This document shows positions 51,262 through 59,601 of a stretch of 64,000 nucleotides of DNA, in pieces. Origin of the DNA: a virus. Position numbers and translations under genes: made by a program. The notes beneath the pieces are model-generated. The model ran no database searches and had not been told where the DNA came from. It saw nothing but the letters and a program-made list of their open reading frames with translations. Each line of letters begins with the position of its first letter. Positions within the stretch are counted from its first letter, which is position 1. The DNA lies in IMG/VR virus record IMGVR_UViG_3300028114_000957, positions 1 to 64,000 of that record. One strand, given 5' to 3'.

Positions 51262-54126
51262 TCACCTCCTATAGGAAATCATATTTAACATTTCTTCAAT
51301 TGTCGATGCGTCATCCATCATATCGTCACCCATAACTGTTGCTATGATTTTTTTCTTCCTATTGAGTATGTCGTATATCGCACCTTCAATAGTGTTTTCA
51401 AAAAGTGGATAATAAACAGATGTGGAATTTTTTTGTCCTATTCTATGGGACCTGTCTTCGGCTTGTGAATGTTCTGCAGGAACAAATGATAAATCATTCA
51501 TTATCACGGCTTCAGCTGACGTTAAAGTAATACCAACCCCTGCAGCTTTCAGGTTTCCAACAAATACTCTTATTTTGTCGTTTGTTTGAAATTCATCCAC
51601 AGCGTTTTGTCTATGAAACTTAGAACAACTACCGTCAAGATAGACCGCTTGTTTTCCAAAATGATTGTAAATTATGTTTAATGTATCTGTAAAATTTGTA
51701 AAAATAATAACCTTTTTACCTTGCTCAATAATATTTTCAGCTAACTCAATTGTATTATTTATTTTTTCTTGAGCGATAACTTTTCTAACTTTCATTAACT
51801 TTGAAAACTGAATTGTTAACGATGAAGACTCTTCAGGTCTTGAATCGTACCAATCAAAATATTCCCCCATTAACTCTTCATAATCTTTTGACTTTAGTCT
51901 TAAATAAACAGGAGTTATAATTTTTTCAGGTAAATCTAACACTTCTTCTTTTAATCTTCTAAGAATATGTGTTTGAGTTCTTTCTCTTAATTCTTCTAAA
52001 TTTGATGCCCCTGTTACGTTCCAAACTTTTCTTTTACCAACACTAAATTGAAACCCATTACAATATCTTTTAGCGTATGCCATCCAATTCGCAGCCACAG
52101 GACTATCAACTAAATTTAATAAGTTATAATAATTCATAGGTCTTGAGGTTATAGGGGTTCCAGTTAATAACCAAACTCTTTCAATCGATGTTGCTATGTC
52201 ATTTATTATTTTAGTGCGTTGAGCTTGTGGGTTACTCACAACATGACAATTACTGACTAAAATATTATTTGCAAAATAATTGTGATTATCTACAACTTCT
52301 AAATCGTATACGCTTGTATTTTTTTCAGACAATCCATTATATTGTTGTCGATTTCTTCGTTCCAAAATCTTAATACTGTCCACCCCAATGAAGTTAATAT
52401 TTCTGTTTTTCTTTTGTCTATAAATTTCCATTTTTTTAGTTTGTGGCTTTTCCCATCTATTTCTATAATTAACATCAGTTTCAAATTGGCGATATCTACA
52501 TTGTAATGATTTGGTAAACTTTTTTGATGTCCAATATAATCTTTTGTTAAAATAGTGTATTCCATTTCCCACTCTTGACTTAAAACTTTGTATAATTTTT
52601 TTTGTTGTTTTGTTAATGTCCCGTTTCCGCCTCTCGATAAAAAAGTTTTTCCAGACAAAGATTTTTTCATTTTTTCCAATGATTCCAAATTGAACATTGG
52701 GTTGTTTTTTTTCATTCTTTCCGACGATTCCTTCCTTATATTTGGATTTTTCCTGTGAACTTCTTTCATTTTTTCTGACATATTGTGTTTTTTCATGGAG
52801 TTTTTCCACTTCTGTCTTGTTTCTTCTTTTTTCCATTTCATTTTGCTTGCGCAACTTATTGAACAACAAATTTGTTTTTTCATTTGTGATTGTGTTTGAA
52901 ATTTCATTATTTCTCCACAATGTAAACATTTTTTTTGATGTTTTAATTCTATTTCTTTTTTTTGTGGTGGATTTTTTTTGTAACGATATGTCGTGCTGCA
53001 AGATTTTGAACAAGTTTGACTCTTCTTCATTATTTGTTTTTTTGTTAATAATTTTTGACAATTCAAACACATAGTCGTTTGTATTAATTTTATCGGCTCT
53101 AACATATCCTTTATCTTTTACATATATTTTATGATTTGGTGTACACTCTATAAATACTCCGTTGTGTAATTTAATTTGAAGTATAGTGTCTGTTTTTTTA
53201 AATAATTTTCTAAATATTTTTTTGTATTCGGTTTTTTTTGTGTTGTGATTATAAGACAAAATATCTACATCTAAATTTTTTTCAACAATATCACCAATTT
53301 TAATTTCACCTTTATTTGTTGTTATTTTAGTGTCGTAAGTAAAACATTCGTCAGCAATTAAAAGGTCAAAATTAGATTTTAATATTTCAGAATTTTCTTT
53401 ATTTTTAGGGTCGTGAAAGTTTTTTAAAATGTCGTAATTTATTATCACAATGTCGTGATTCGTTGAAAACTTCTTCCCTTCAGCAATATAAACATTACGG
53501 TCACTATATATATTAATCTCTCTTTGCCAATTTATTTTAAGCGAAGCGGGACATATTATTAGTATTTTTTTAATATCAGATTCTAACGCGGCGATTACTG
53601 ACGAACCCGTTTTTGCAAGTCCCATATCGTCAGCTAAAATAAACTTTTTATTACCAACCAATTTTTCAATAGCAACCTTTTGATGTTCCATTGGTGGTCT
53701 AACGTAATACTTGCTATAATCAATAACAATATTTTTTACTTCGTTGTCTTTAATGATTGCAGATTTTGGTATCCAAAAATCGTGTAATGTTTCACCACTA
53801 AAAATCTTACCCCAAATATGAAAAGCTTTATCTTTTTCTACTAATAACTTTTCAACATAAATTTCAGAAGGTTCTTTTGTATACATTTTGTCCTCCATAA
53901 GTTTTTTACCAAAATATGAGTCTAACTTAACCCATTTTTTTGCAACCTTTGGATTTGTGTTCCTATAATTTATTATGTATTCAGATTGACTTCTTGTTGG
54001 GGTAAAAGATTTACTATTTTCCTTTTTGTGTTTTAAATTTAGGATATAGTTATTTGACCCTTCATAATCTTCTAATATTAAAAGGGCCTTTGACTCTGGT
54101 GTTTTTGACACAAAATCTTCACTCAT
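51262..54126 (-). CDS. SNF2-type DNA helicase/translocase interrupted by an intein
   Basis: 954 residues encoded, 588 after removal of the intein. SF2/SNF2 motifs: motif I LADDMGLAKTGSS (164-175), motif II split as DE|CH (259-260 and 627-628), motif III LLTGTP (653-658), and motif VI QAEDRSHRIGQ (888-898). The first 140 residues are a phage-specific domain. Such enzymes reanneal or remodel branched DNA or restart replication. A host-type promoter (TTGATT-N17-TATATT) precedes it, like the polymerase. The intein lies exactly in Walker B, so splicing is required for activity. Confidence 0.92.
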   Translation of the reverse strand: MSEDFVSKTPESKALLILEDYEGSNNYILNLKHKKENSKSFTPTRSQSEYIINYRNTNPKVAKKWVKLDSYFGKKLMEDKMYTKEPSEIYVEKLLVEKDKAFHIWGKIFSGETLHDFWIPKSAIIKDNEVKNIVIDYSKYYVRPPMEHQKVAIEKLVGNKKFILADDMGLAKTGSSVIAALESDIKKILIICPASLKINWQREINIYSDRNVYIAEGKKFSTNHDIVIINYDILKNFHDPKNKENSEILKSNFDLLIADECFTYDTKITTNKGEIKIGDIVEKNLDVDILSYNHNTKKTEYKKIFRKLFKKTDTILQIKLHNGVFIECTPNHKIYVKDKGYVRADKINTNDYVFELSKIINKKTNNEEESNLFKILQHDISLQKKSTTKKRNRIKTSKKMFTLWRNNEISNTITNEKTNLLFNKLRKQNEMEKRRNKTEVEKLHEKTQYVRKNERSSQEKSKYKEGIVGKNEKKQPNVQFGIIGKNEKIFVWKNFFIERRKRDINKTTKKIIQSFKSRVGNGIHYFNKRLYWTSKKFTKSLQCRYRQFETDVNYRNRWEKPQTKKMEIYRQKKNRNINFIGVDSIKILERRNRQQYNGLSEKNTSVYDLEVVDNHNYFANNILVSNCHVVSNPQAQRTKIINDIATSIERVWLLTGTPITSRPMNYYNLLNLVDSPVAANWMAYAKRYCNGFQFSVGKRKVWNVTGASNLEELRERTQTHILRRLKEEVLDLPEKIITPVYLRLKSKDYEELMGEYFDWYDSRPEESSSLTIQFSKLMKVRKVIAQEKINNTIELAENIIEQGKKVIIFTNFTDTLNIIYNHFGKQAVYLDGSCSKFHRQNAVDEFQTNDKIRVFVGNLKAAGVGITLTSAEAVIMNDLSFVPAEHSQAEDRSHRIGQKNSTSVYYPLFENTIEGAIYDILNRKKKIIATVMGDDMMDDASTIEEMLNMISYRR
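52249..53346 (-). other. Intein in Walker B of the SNF2 helicase, with out-of-frame endonuclease
   Basis: 366 residues in the helicase frame (residues 261-626). Block A is CFTYDTKITT at Cys261, block B is GVFIECTPNHKIYV, and the end is VYDLEVVDNHNYFANNILVSN, then Cys627 as the +1 nucleophile. The penultimate residue is Ser instead of His, a known but less common variant. Residues about 350-600 have no recognisable domain: they are Lys/Arg/Asn-rich. This is because the same DNA carries the endonuclease in another frame (52299-53105). Confidence 0.9.
52299..53105 (-). CDS. Homing endonuclease nested out of frame inside the helicase intein
   Basis: 268 residues in the frame one base later than the helicase/intein frame. 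The probable start is Met12 at 53072 (MCLNCQKLL); the first 11 residues are shadow. Domains: a zinc-ribbon pair (CLNC ... CSKSC, then CLHCGE ... CCSISC), NUMOD3-like sequence (NPNIRKESSERMKKNNPMF, then LEKMKKSLSGK), and a Vsr/DUF559-like nuclease. The nuclease shows YNVDIANLKLMLIIEIDGKS and LGWTVLRFWNEEI. The layout resembles the free-standing endonuclease at 39495. The whole gene lies between intein blocks B and F. Confidence 0.85.
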   Translation of the reverse strand: MLEPIKLIQTTMCLNCQKLLTKKQIMKKSQTCSKSCSTTYRYKKNPPQKKEIELKHQKKCLHCGEIMKFQTQSQMKKQICCSISCASKMKWKKEETRQKWKNSMKKHNMSEKMKEVHRKNPNIRKESSERMKKNNPMFNLESLEKMKKSLSGKTFLSRGGNGTLTKQQKKLYKVLSQEWEMEYTILTKDYIGHQKSLPNHYNVDIANLKLMLIIEIDGKSHKLKKWKFIDKRKTEILTSLGWTVLRFWNEEIDNNIMDCLKKIQAYTI

Positions 54127-54133
54127 ATATTAT

Positions 54134-54162
54134 AATATAGTATAATACAAACAAAAAATCAA
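54134..54162 (-). promoter_or_regulatory. Host-type promoter candidate TTGATT-N17-TATATT before the helicase
   Basis: On the minus strand: TTGATT at 54162-54157 and TATATT at 54139-54134 with a 17-nt spacer, 7 nt before the helicase ATG at 54126. Third example of this arrangement. It overlaps no virion-type motif. Confidence 0.5.
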
Positions 54163-54168
54163 TTAAAG

Positions 54169-54176
54169 TATTTATA
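54169..54176 (+). promoter_or_regulatory. TATTTATA promoter-like motif
   Basis: TATTTATA-GGT-ATG: the motif ends 3 nt before the ATG at 54180, as at 201-212. A leaderless transcript is possible. Confidence 0.4.
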
Positions 54177-54179
54177 GGT

Positions 54180-54695
54180 ATGACACAACCTAAAGTTCCA
54201 ATTACAAGATTAAATAAGTTTTTTGCCGAAGATGATTTTAATTTAGACATTAAAATGGGTAGAGAATGGTTAGAGGGTGATATGAATTTCACATTGGTAT
54301 TATATAAAATTGACAGACAAAAAACAAATAATGACGATGTTTATGGTGAAGCACTAAAAGGTGGTATCCAATTTTTACCACCTATTGAGTTTAAAGGTTT
54401 AGTAAAAATTGACGCTCCATCAAATTCAGATTACGGTGCCACAAAATTAGAACAGCTTGAACCTGGAAATTTAACAGTTAGTGTTTATCAAGATTATTTA
54501 GATGATTTAGAAATTGATATTGAGTTTGGTGATTACATTGGTTATTACGAAACTGAAACAAGAGTTAGGTATTATAGTGTTGTTAATGATGGTAGAGTTT
54601 TCACCGATAATAAACACACGTATGGTGGTTACAAAAGATTTTATAGAACAATTCTTGCAACACCTGTCACAAATAATGAGTTTGAAGGTATATAA
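54180..54695 (+). CDS. Neck/tail-completion type protein (gp14-like position)
   Basis: 171 residues. A virion protein with the ending TRVRYYSVVNDGRVFTDNKH and YKRFYRTI, a pattern I recall from neck proteins of large myoviruses, in the place of T4 gp14 or gp15 (just before the sheath). Beta-rich and acidic. No alternative start exists before Met26, so the ATG 3 nt after the promoter motif is used. The next gene starts 2 nt after its stop. Exact T4 equivalence is uncertain. Confidence 0.6.
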   Translation: MTQPKVPITRLNKFFAEDDFNLDIKMGREWLEGDMNFTLVLYKIDRQKTNNDDVYGEALKGGIQFLPPIEFKGLVKIDAPSNSDYGATKLEQLEPGNLTVSVYQDYLDDLEIDIEFGDYIGYYETETRVRYYSVVNDGRVFTDNKHTYGGYKRFYRTILATPVTNNEFEGI

Positions 54696-54697
54696 TT

Positions 54698-55930
54698 ATG
54701 GCGTTTCCTAAACAAATAAAAAAACATTTACCTTTAATTCCACAAAAATTTGGTGTGGAAAGAAGGGAAGAAATGCTTGATGATGTCACAAGACACGGAA
54801 CTTATTTACCAAAAGGAGTTCTTCATGCAGATTTAGATAGAGGATTTTTAGATTTTGTTAAAGAAAGATTAATGTTAACTGTTGATGGAAAAAAAGTACC
54901 AACTATCGATAGAATCATTACAAATCAAAATTGGTCTCAATTTACACAAACTTGGAACTTTCAAGATTTAGATAAAAATATATCATTACCATTTGTTGCG
55001 ATTGTTAGAACACCTGAAGTAAAACTTGGTAAATTAGTTGGGGGTAAGTATAATGTTCCCGAAAAATTAAGAATAAATTATTTTACCGTACCTACTTGGG
55101 ATGGTCAAAGAAAAGGGGCCGACGTATACAAAGTACCTCAACCTATTGCTGTTGATTTAGTTTTTAACGTAAAATTATTTTGTAATAGAATGAGAGAAAA
55201 CAACGAGTTTAATAAAATCGTTTTACAAACGTTTGCATCTGCTCAAGCTCACACTCAAATTAACGGTCACTACATGCCAATTCTTTTAGATGAGGTATCT
55301 GATGAATCGGTTAAAGATTTAGAAAAAAGAAAGTATTATATTATAAATTATAAAATGACACTTCAAGGATTTTTATTAGATGAAAAAGACTTTCAAGTAT
55401 CACCAGCAATATCAAGATATTTGACAATGTTTGAAGTTGACACTAAAGTTAAAAGTAAAAGAGTTGAAATAGAACCACCAAGACCTGACAATTTTGATTT
55501 TGATTTTACTTTCTTACCAGGAGTCACCCAACTTTCAGAGGTAATTAGGTATACTGCGGATTTAAAAGTTGTTGAGTTAGAAAATTTAACAAATTGTTAT
55601 AATTTTTCATATACGTCTAATACATCCAACACTTTATTTTTTACCCCTTGTGGTGGTGGACCGGCAACGGTATCGGGAATAACAAGTGGTTCTTCATCAT
55701 CTTATTGTGTACAAGGTGGGACAACACCAACATTTTCAAACCCCACTGGTGTCACAACAAACTCAACAACTTCTTGTGGTAATGCGTTTTCAGTATTTAT
55801 AAACGGATTATATGTGGGTGACGATTTACAAACAATACAAGTTAATGATGGTGATACTTTAGTGGTTAAAGTTTATAAAAAACTAATTAGTGAAACATCA
55901 GTGATTAAAACTGTTGCATACCTAGTTTAA
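54698..55930 (+). CDS. Tail-terminator or neck structural protein (putative)
   Basis: 410 residues. The first 270 residues (KFGVERREEMLDDVTRHG, FNKIVLQTFASAQAHTQING) form a likely alpha/beta core. The last 140 are Gly/Ser/Thr-rich with Cys pairs (NCYNFSYTSN, SYCVQGGTTP) and end in a beta strand repeat. The position between the gp14-like gene and the sheath suits a tail terminator (T4 gp15) or sheath-stabilising protein. The family was not identified. It ends 4 nt inside the convergent RHH gene. Confidence 0.55.
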   Translation: MAFPKQIKKHLPLIPQKFGVERREEMLDDVTRHGTYLPKGVLHADLDRGFLDFVKERLMLTVDGKKVPTIDRIITNQNWSQFTQTWNFQDLDKNISLPFVAIVRTPEVKLGKLVGGKYNVPEKLRINYFTVPTWDGQRKGADVYKVPQPIAVDLVFNVKLFCNRMRENNEFNKIVLQTFASAQAHTQINGHYMPILLDEVSDESVKDLEKRKYYIINYKMTLQGFLLDEKDFQVSPAISRYLTMFEVDTKVKSKRVEIEPPRPDNFDFDFTFLPGVTQLSEVIRYTADLKVVELENLTNCYNFSYTSNTSNTLFFTPCGGGPATVSGITSGSSSSYCVQGGTTPTFSNPTGVTTNSTTSCGNAFSVFINGLYVGDDLQTIQVNDGDTLVVKVYKKLISETSVIKTVAYLV

Positions 55931-56088
55931 TCTTCACCGTATATATCTTTAGGTTTTGCACAAGTTTTAACTATTAAATTTTCTAAAAACTTATACATCT
56001 TTAATCCGTTTTTTTCGCAGTATTTTTTTAATACATCGTGTACCTCTTCAGATATTTTTAAGTTTTTTATTTTTTTGGTTTTTGTCAT
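55927..56088 (-). CDS. Small ribbon-helix-helix-like protein
   Basis: 53 residues. Short basic N-terminus, a strand (IKNLKISEEV), helix 1 (VHDVLKKYCEKNG) and helix 2 (KMYKFLENLIVKTC), the layout of an Arc/MetJ-type RHH DNA-binding unit. Such small proteins repress promoters. It is the only minus-strand gene in this plus-strand tail cluster and overlaps the previous gene by 4 nt. It has a minus-strand promoter motif and a hairpin in its leader. Possible repressor of the divergent sheath promoter; inferred. Confidence 0.6.
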   Translation of the reverse strand: MTKTKKIKNLKISEEVHDVLKKYCEKNGLKMYKFLENLIVKTCAKPKDIYGED

Positions 56089-56105
56089 AATTATGTGGTA
56101 GAAAA

Positions 56106-56127
56106 AAGGCAGAATTTAGTCTGCCTT
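56106..56127 (-). terminator. Hairpin with T run in the leader of the RHH gene (attenuator-like)
   Basis: On the minus strand: stem AAGGCAGA / TCTGCCTT (8 bp) with a 6-nt loop followed by TTTTTTC. It lies between the minus-strand promoter motif (56132-56139) and the RHH start codon at 56088, so it would end most transcripts before the gene. It could also be a protein-binding site. Confidence 0.6.
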
Positions 56128-56131
56128 GTTA

Positions 56132-56139
56132 GATAAATA
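56132..56139 (-). promoter_or_regulatory. TATTTATC promoter-like motif (minus strand)
   Basis: One mismatch to the recurrent motif, directed at the RHH gene, back-to-back with the sheath promoter motif 36 nt away. Confidence 0.35.
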
Positions 56140-56174
56140 TATTATAGTCAATAGTTTTTTGCAAAAATTGAATG

Positions 56175-56182
56175 TATTTATA
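56175..56182 (+). promoter_or_regulatory. TATTTATA promoter-like motif before the sheath gene
   Basis: GTATTTATATATAAAAC, 32 nt before the ATG at 56215. Confidence 0.5.
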
Positions 56183-56214
56183 TATAAAACATAAAAAGCT
56201 AAAACATAATTAAA

Positions 56215-59200
56215 ATGGCATCTAGTAATAAGGTTTTCGTCTCACCGGGAGTTTATACTTCAGAAAGAGATTTAACATTTGTAGCACAAAGCGTTGGTGT
56301 AACAACTTTAGGTATTGTTGGGGAAACTCTACAAGGACCTGCATTCGAACCGATATTCATCACAAATTTTGATGAATACCAAGTTTATTTTGGTGGAACA
56401 AGTCCTGAAAAATTTGTAAACACACAAATTCCAAAATATGAAACGTCATATATTGCAAAATCATATTTAAGTCAATCAAATCAGTTATTTGTAACAAGAG
56501 TTCTTGGTTTATCAGGGTATGACGCTGGTCCGTCTTGGTCAGTTGTTACAATTGCTAATCCTGACCCAGGAACAATATCGGCTACCGGTAACACAACAGG
56601 TATTACTCTTAACTTTACAGGTACAACAGGTACAAGTGGTAACATTACAATCACATCGGTACCTGCTCAATTATCTGCAGATTTCTACAATACTTACACA
56701 ACATTTAATGGTGGTACGTCATCATTAAACGCTGACTTCCAAAATTATATTTCTACAAATGTTAATGCGTTTAGTACAAGTGCTGCGACTTCAGCGACAA
56801 CTGCAATTTATTGGGGTACGTTAAGTGCTGATACATTAACATATGTGTCCGGCTCTTCAGTAAATACCGTAACCACCAACACTGAAACTTTTGGTGTTGA
56901 TAATTTGAATTTATCTTTGGCTAATCTATCAGCAGGTACTAATGACACTTGGTACTACGCACTATTTGATTATAATAAAGTACAGAGTGTTGGAAGTTAC
57001 TATGGATATGGATTTGGGGCATCAATTGGAGGTATGACCACATTAGGTGGTGGAGTTTTCTCAGGTATATGTAATATTGGTATGACATTCTACTCAGGGT
57101 CACCTTATTCTGAATGGGATGATTTAGTTGTTTCAACATTACGTTCAAGAGGTTTAACAAGTTATTCTTCAACACAACACGGTCCACAATATTGGGTTAC
57201 AGGAACAAGTGACGTTCAAATGGTTTGTACTGGTACATACTCGGCTGTAACTAGCAACCCTTATTCAACATTTGTAATTTCAGGTATAACATATGATTCT
57301 GACACATTTAGTTTTGAAACTTCGATGCAGTCTACAAACTCTAACTATATGTCTAGTTTGTTTGGTAAATCAAATTTTGCTAAAGATAGAAATGAAGTTC
57401 CATTATTTGTTGAGGAAATTTACCCAAGTTTATTAAATTCAGGATACAATAATAGTAAAATTAGAGGTTTATTTTGTGATTTAATTGCACTTGACAGTGC
57501 AGAATCTTTGAATACTGAAACAATTGGTTTCTATTTAGAACAATATCAAACACCTAAAACACCTTATTTAGTGTCTGAATTACGTGGTAATTTAGTTTAC
57601 AAATTATTTAGATTTGTATTAATATCTGATGGTAACGCAGCTAACCGATTGGTTAAACTTTCTATCGGTAATATATCATTTACAAATAATACATTTGATG
57701 TATTTGTAAGAGACTTCTTTGACACTGACCAAAATGTTAGAGTTGTTGAAAGTTTTACAAACTGCTCATTAGACCCAACACAAAACAACTTTGTGGCTAA
57801 CAAAATCGGTACATCTAACGGTGAATATCAAGTTAAGTCAAAATACATTATGATTGAAATGGCTGACGAGGCACCTACAAACGCACTTCCTTGTGGTTTT
57901 GAAGGTTACATTATGAGAGAATACTCGAACGCAACACCTCCATTTGTTAATTACAAAACAAGATATTTACAACCTGGTGACCAAATTGATAACCCACCTT
58001 TTGGTTCTGCTAACGGTGGTGATAACATTAGAATATCTTCAGGTGAAAATGTTAGAAGGGCTTATTTGGGTATTTCAAATATCACAGGAGTTGATTATGA
58101 CTTCTTTGATTATAAAGGAAAACAATTACCAACAAATATTGCAACCGATACAACAGGTCCTGATTGGGGTTATGTAACAAAAGGTTTCCACTTAGATAGT
58201 GGAGCGACTATTGTAACAATATCTAACAATTATGTAACATCAGGTCAATCAGCATTTGAAGTTGGAACGGGGTCGTTTTCAAGTGAACCACTTGATTCTG
58301 ATAATCCATATTACAGATTGAATACTCGTAAATATACTTTATATGCTTACGGAGGTTTTGACGGATGGGACATATACAGAGAATATAGAACAAATGCGGA
58401 TACATTCGCACTTGGTCAAACAGGTTACAAATTTGGAGCAGCCGCTTCGGCAACATACCCAACAGCATCAGGATGGGGAGCGTTTAAACAAATATCAGGG
58501 CCTAACCAAGAAACTTGGGCGAATACTGACTTTTACGCATACAAATGGGGTCAAACAACATTTGCAAACCCTGAAGCAACTAACATTAATGTGTTTGTTA
58601 CACCAGGAATTGATTATGTAAATAACAGTAATCTTGTTGAAGATGCGGTTAATATGATTGAAGAAGATAGAGCCGACTCAATTTACATTACAACTACACC
58701 CGATTTTAATTTGTTTTTACCATCTTACCAAAATATAACCGAAGGATTAATTTACCCACAAGAGGTTGTAGATAATTTAGAAAACACAGGTATTGATTCA
58801 AGTTACGCGGCAACTTACTACCCTTGGGTTCTTACTCGGGATGCGGTTAATAACACTCAAATTTATCTACCACCAACCGCTGAAGTAACTAAAAACTTGG
58901 CGTTAACGGATAATATTGCATTCCCTTGGTTCGCATCTGCGGGTTATACAAGAGGTCTTGTAAATGCTATTCAAGCAAGAAAGAAACTGACACAAGAAGA
59001 TAGAGATACTCTTTATAAAGGTAGAGTCAATCCAATTGCAACATATAATGACGTGGGTACAGTGATTTGGGGTAATAAAACATTACAAGTTAGAGAGTCT
59101 GCGCTTGACAGAATTAATGTTAGAAGATTATTGTTACAAGCTCGTAAATTGATTTCTGCGGTAGCTATTAGATTACTATTTGAACAAAACGATGATAAAG

Positions 59201-59418
59201 TAAGACAAGACTTCCTTGATTCAGTTAACCCAATATTAGATTCAATAAGAAGAGATAGAGGTTTAATTGATTTCCGTGTGACGGTATCAAACACACCTGA
59301 AGATTTGGATTCAAATACACTAACAGGTAAAATTTACCTAAAACCAACAAGAGCTCTTGAATATATTGACATTGAATTTGTTATTACACCTACAGGAGCA
59401 TCATTTGATAATGTATAA
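56215..59418 (+). CDS. Tail sheath protein (T4 gp18 type)
   Basis: 1067 residues against 659 in T4. The N-terminus (SPGVYTSERDLTFVAQSVGVT, then GIVGETLQGPAFEPI) and the C-terminal half with YPWVLTRDAVNNTQIYLPPT, WFASAGYTRGLVNAIQARKK and ALDRINVRRLLLQARKLIS are typical sheath features. It forms the contractile tube around the tail. Residues about 105-350 are a Ser/Thr/Gly-rich insertion, probably exposed domains. The unit ends in a terminator at 59424. Confidence 0.93.
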   Translation: MASSNKVFVSPGVYTSERDLTFVAQSVGVTTLGIVGETLQGPAFEPIFITNFDEYQVYFGGTSPEKFVNTQIPKYETSYIAKSYLSQSNQLFVTRVLGLSGYDAGPSWSVVTIANPDPGTISATGNTTGITLNFTGTTGTSGNITITSVPAQLSADFYNTYTTFNGGTSSLNADFQNYISTNVNAFSTSAATSATTAIYWGTLSADTLTYVSGSSVNTVTTNTETFGVDNLNLSLANLSAGTNDTWYYALFDYNKVQSVGSYYGYGFGASIGGMTTLGGGVFSGICNIGMTFYSGSPYSEWDDLVVSTLRSRGLTSYSSTQHGPQYWVTGTSDVQMVCTGTYSAVTSNPYSTFVISGITYDSDTFSFETSMQSTNSNYMSSLFGKSNFAKDRNEVPLFVEEIYPSLLNSGYNNSKIRGLFCDLIALDSAESLNTETIGFYLEQYQTPKTPYLVSELRGNLVYKLFRFVLISDGNAANRLVKLSIGNISFTNNTFDVFVRDFFDTDQNVRVVESFTNCSLDPTQNNFVANKIGTSNGEYQVKSKYIMIEMADEAPTNALPCGFEGYIMREYSNATPPFVNYKTRYLQPGDQIDNPPFGSANGGDNIRISSGENVRRAYLGISNITGVDYDFFDYKGKQLPTNIATDTTGPDWGYVTKGFHLDSGATIVTISNNYVTSGQSAFEVGTGSFSSEPLDSDNPYYRLNTRKYTLYAYGGFDGWDIYREYRTNADTFALGQTGYKFGAAASATYPTASGWGAFKQISGPNQETWANTDFYAYKWGQTTFANPEATNINVFVTPGIDYVNNSNLVEDAVNMIEEDRADSIYITTTPDFNLFLPSYQNITEGLIYPQEVVDNLENTGIDSSYAATYYPWVLTRDAVNNTQIYLPPTAEVTKNLALTDNIAFPWFASAGYTRGLVNAIQARKKLTQEDRDTLYKGRVNPIATYNDVGTVIWGNKTLQVRESALDRINVRRLLLQARKLISAVAIRLLFEQNDDKVRQDFLDSVNPILDSIRRDRGLIDFRVTVSNTPEDLDSNTLTGKIYLKPTRALEYIDIEFVITPTGASFDNV

Positions 59419-59423
59419 TAAAT

Positions 59424-59449
59424 GTGGGGGGAAACCCCTACTTATTTTT
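59424..59449 (+). terminator. Rho-independent terminator after the sheath gene
   Basis: Stem GTGGGG(G) / CCCCTAC with one G-T pair and a GAAA loop, followed by TTATTTTTA. It precedes the small gene at 59464. Confidence 0.7.
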
Positions 59450-59463
59450 AAAATTTTAAAAAA

Positions 59464-59601
59464 ATGAAAATTAAAAAGAAAGTTATTAAAGAATCTGTCG
59501 GAATAAGACAAACATCCGATTCTACTTACTCAACAAAAAAACAAAACGTAATTGTAACTGAAAGTCAGTTAGAAAAACTTTTAGAAAAACTTCAAAAGTA
59601 A
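59464..59601 (+). CDS. Small basic protein with cleavable-type leader
   Basis: 45 residues. MKIKKKVIKE-SVGIRQTSD begins with a Lys-rich helix ending in IKE, then Ser/Thr-rich sequence and a helical ending (SQLEKLLEKLQK). The stop overlaps the ATG of the next gene (TAATG), supporting a real, coupled gene. It is too short for the usual annotation cutoffs. It may be an internal head protein; inferred. Confidence 0.5.
   Translation: MKIKKKVIKESVGIRQTSDSTYSTKKQNVIVTESQLEKLLEKLQK

Noticed and set aside
52697-53074. Plus-strand open frame of 125 residues opposite the helicase intein
   Set aside because: Low-complexity Phe/Ser/Leu-rich translation of the A-rich antisense strand, no motif, no leader, and it lies across the true minus-strand genes.
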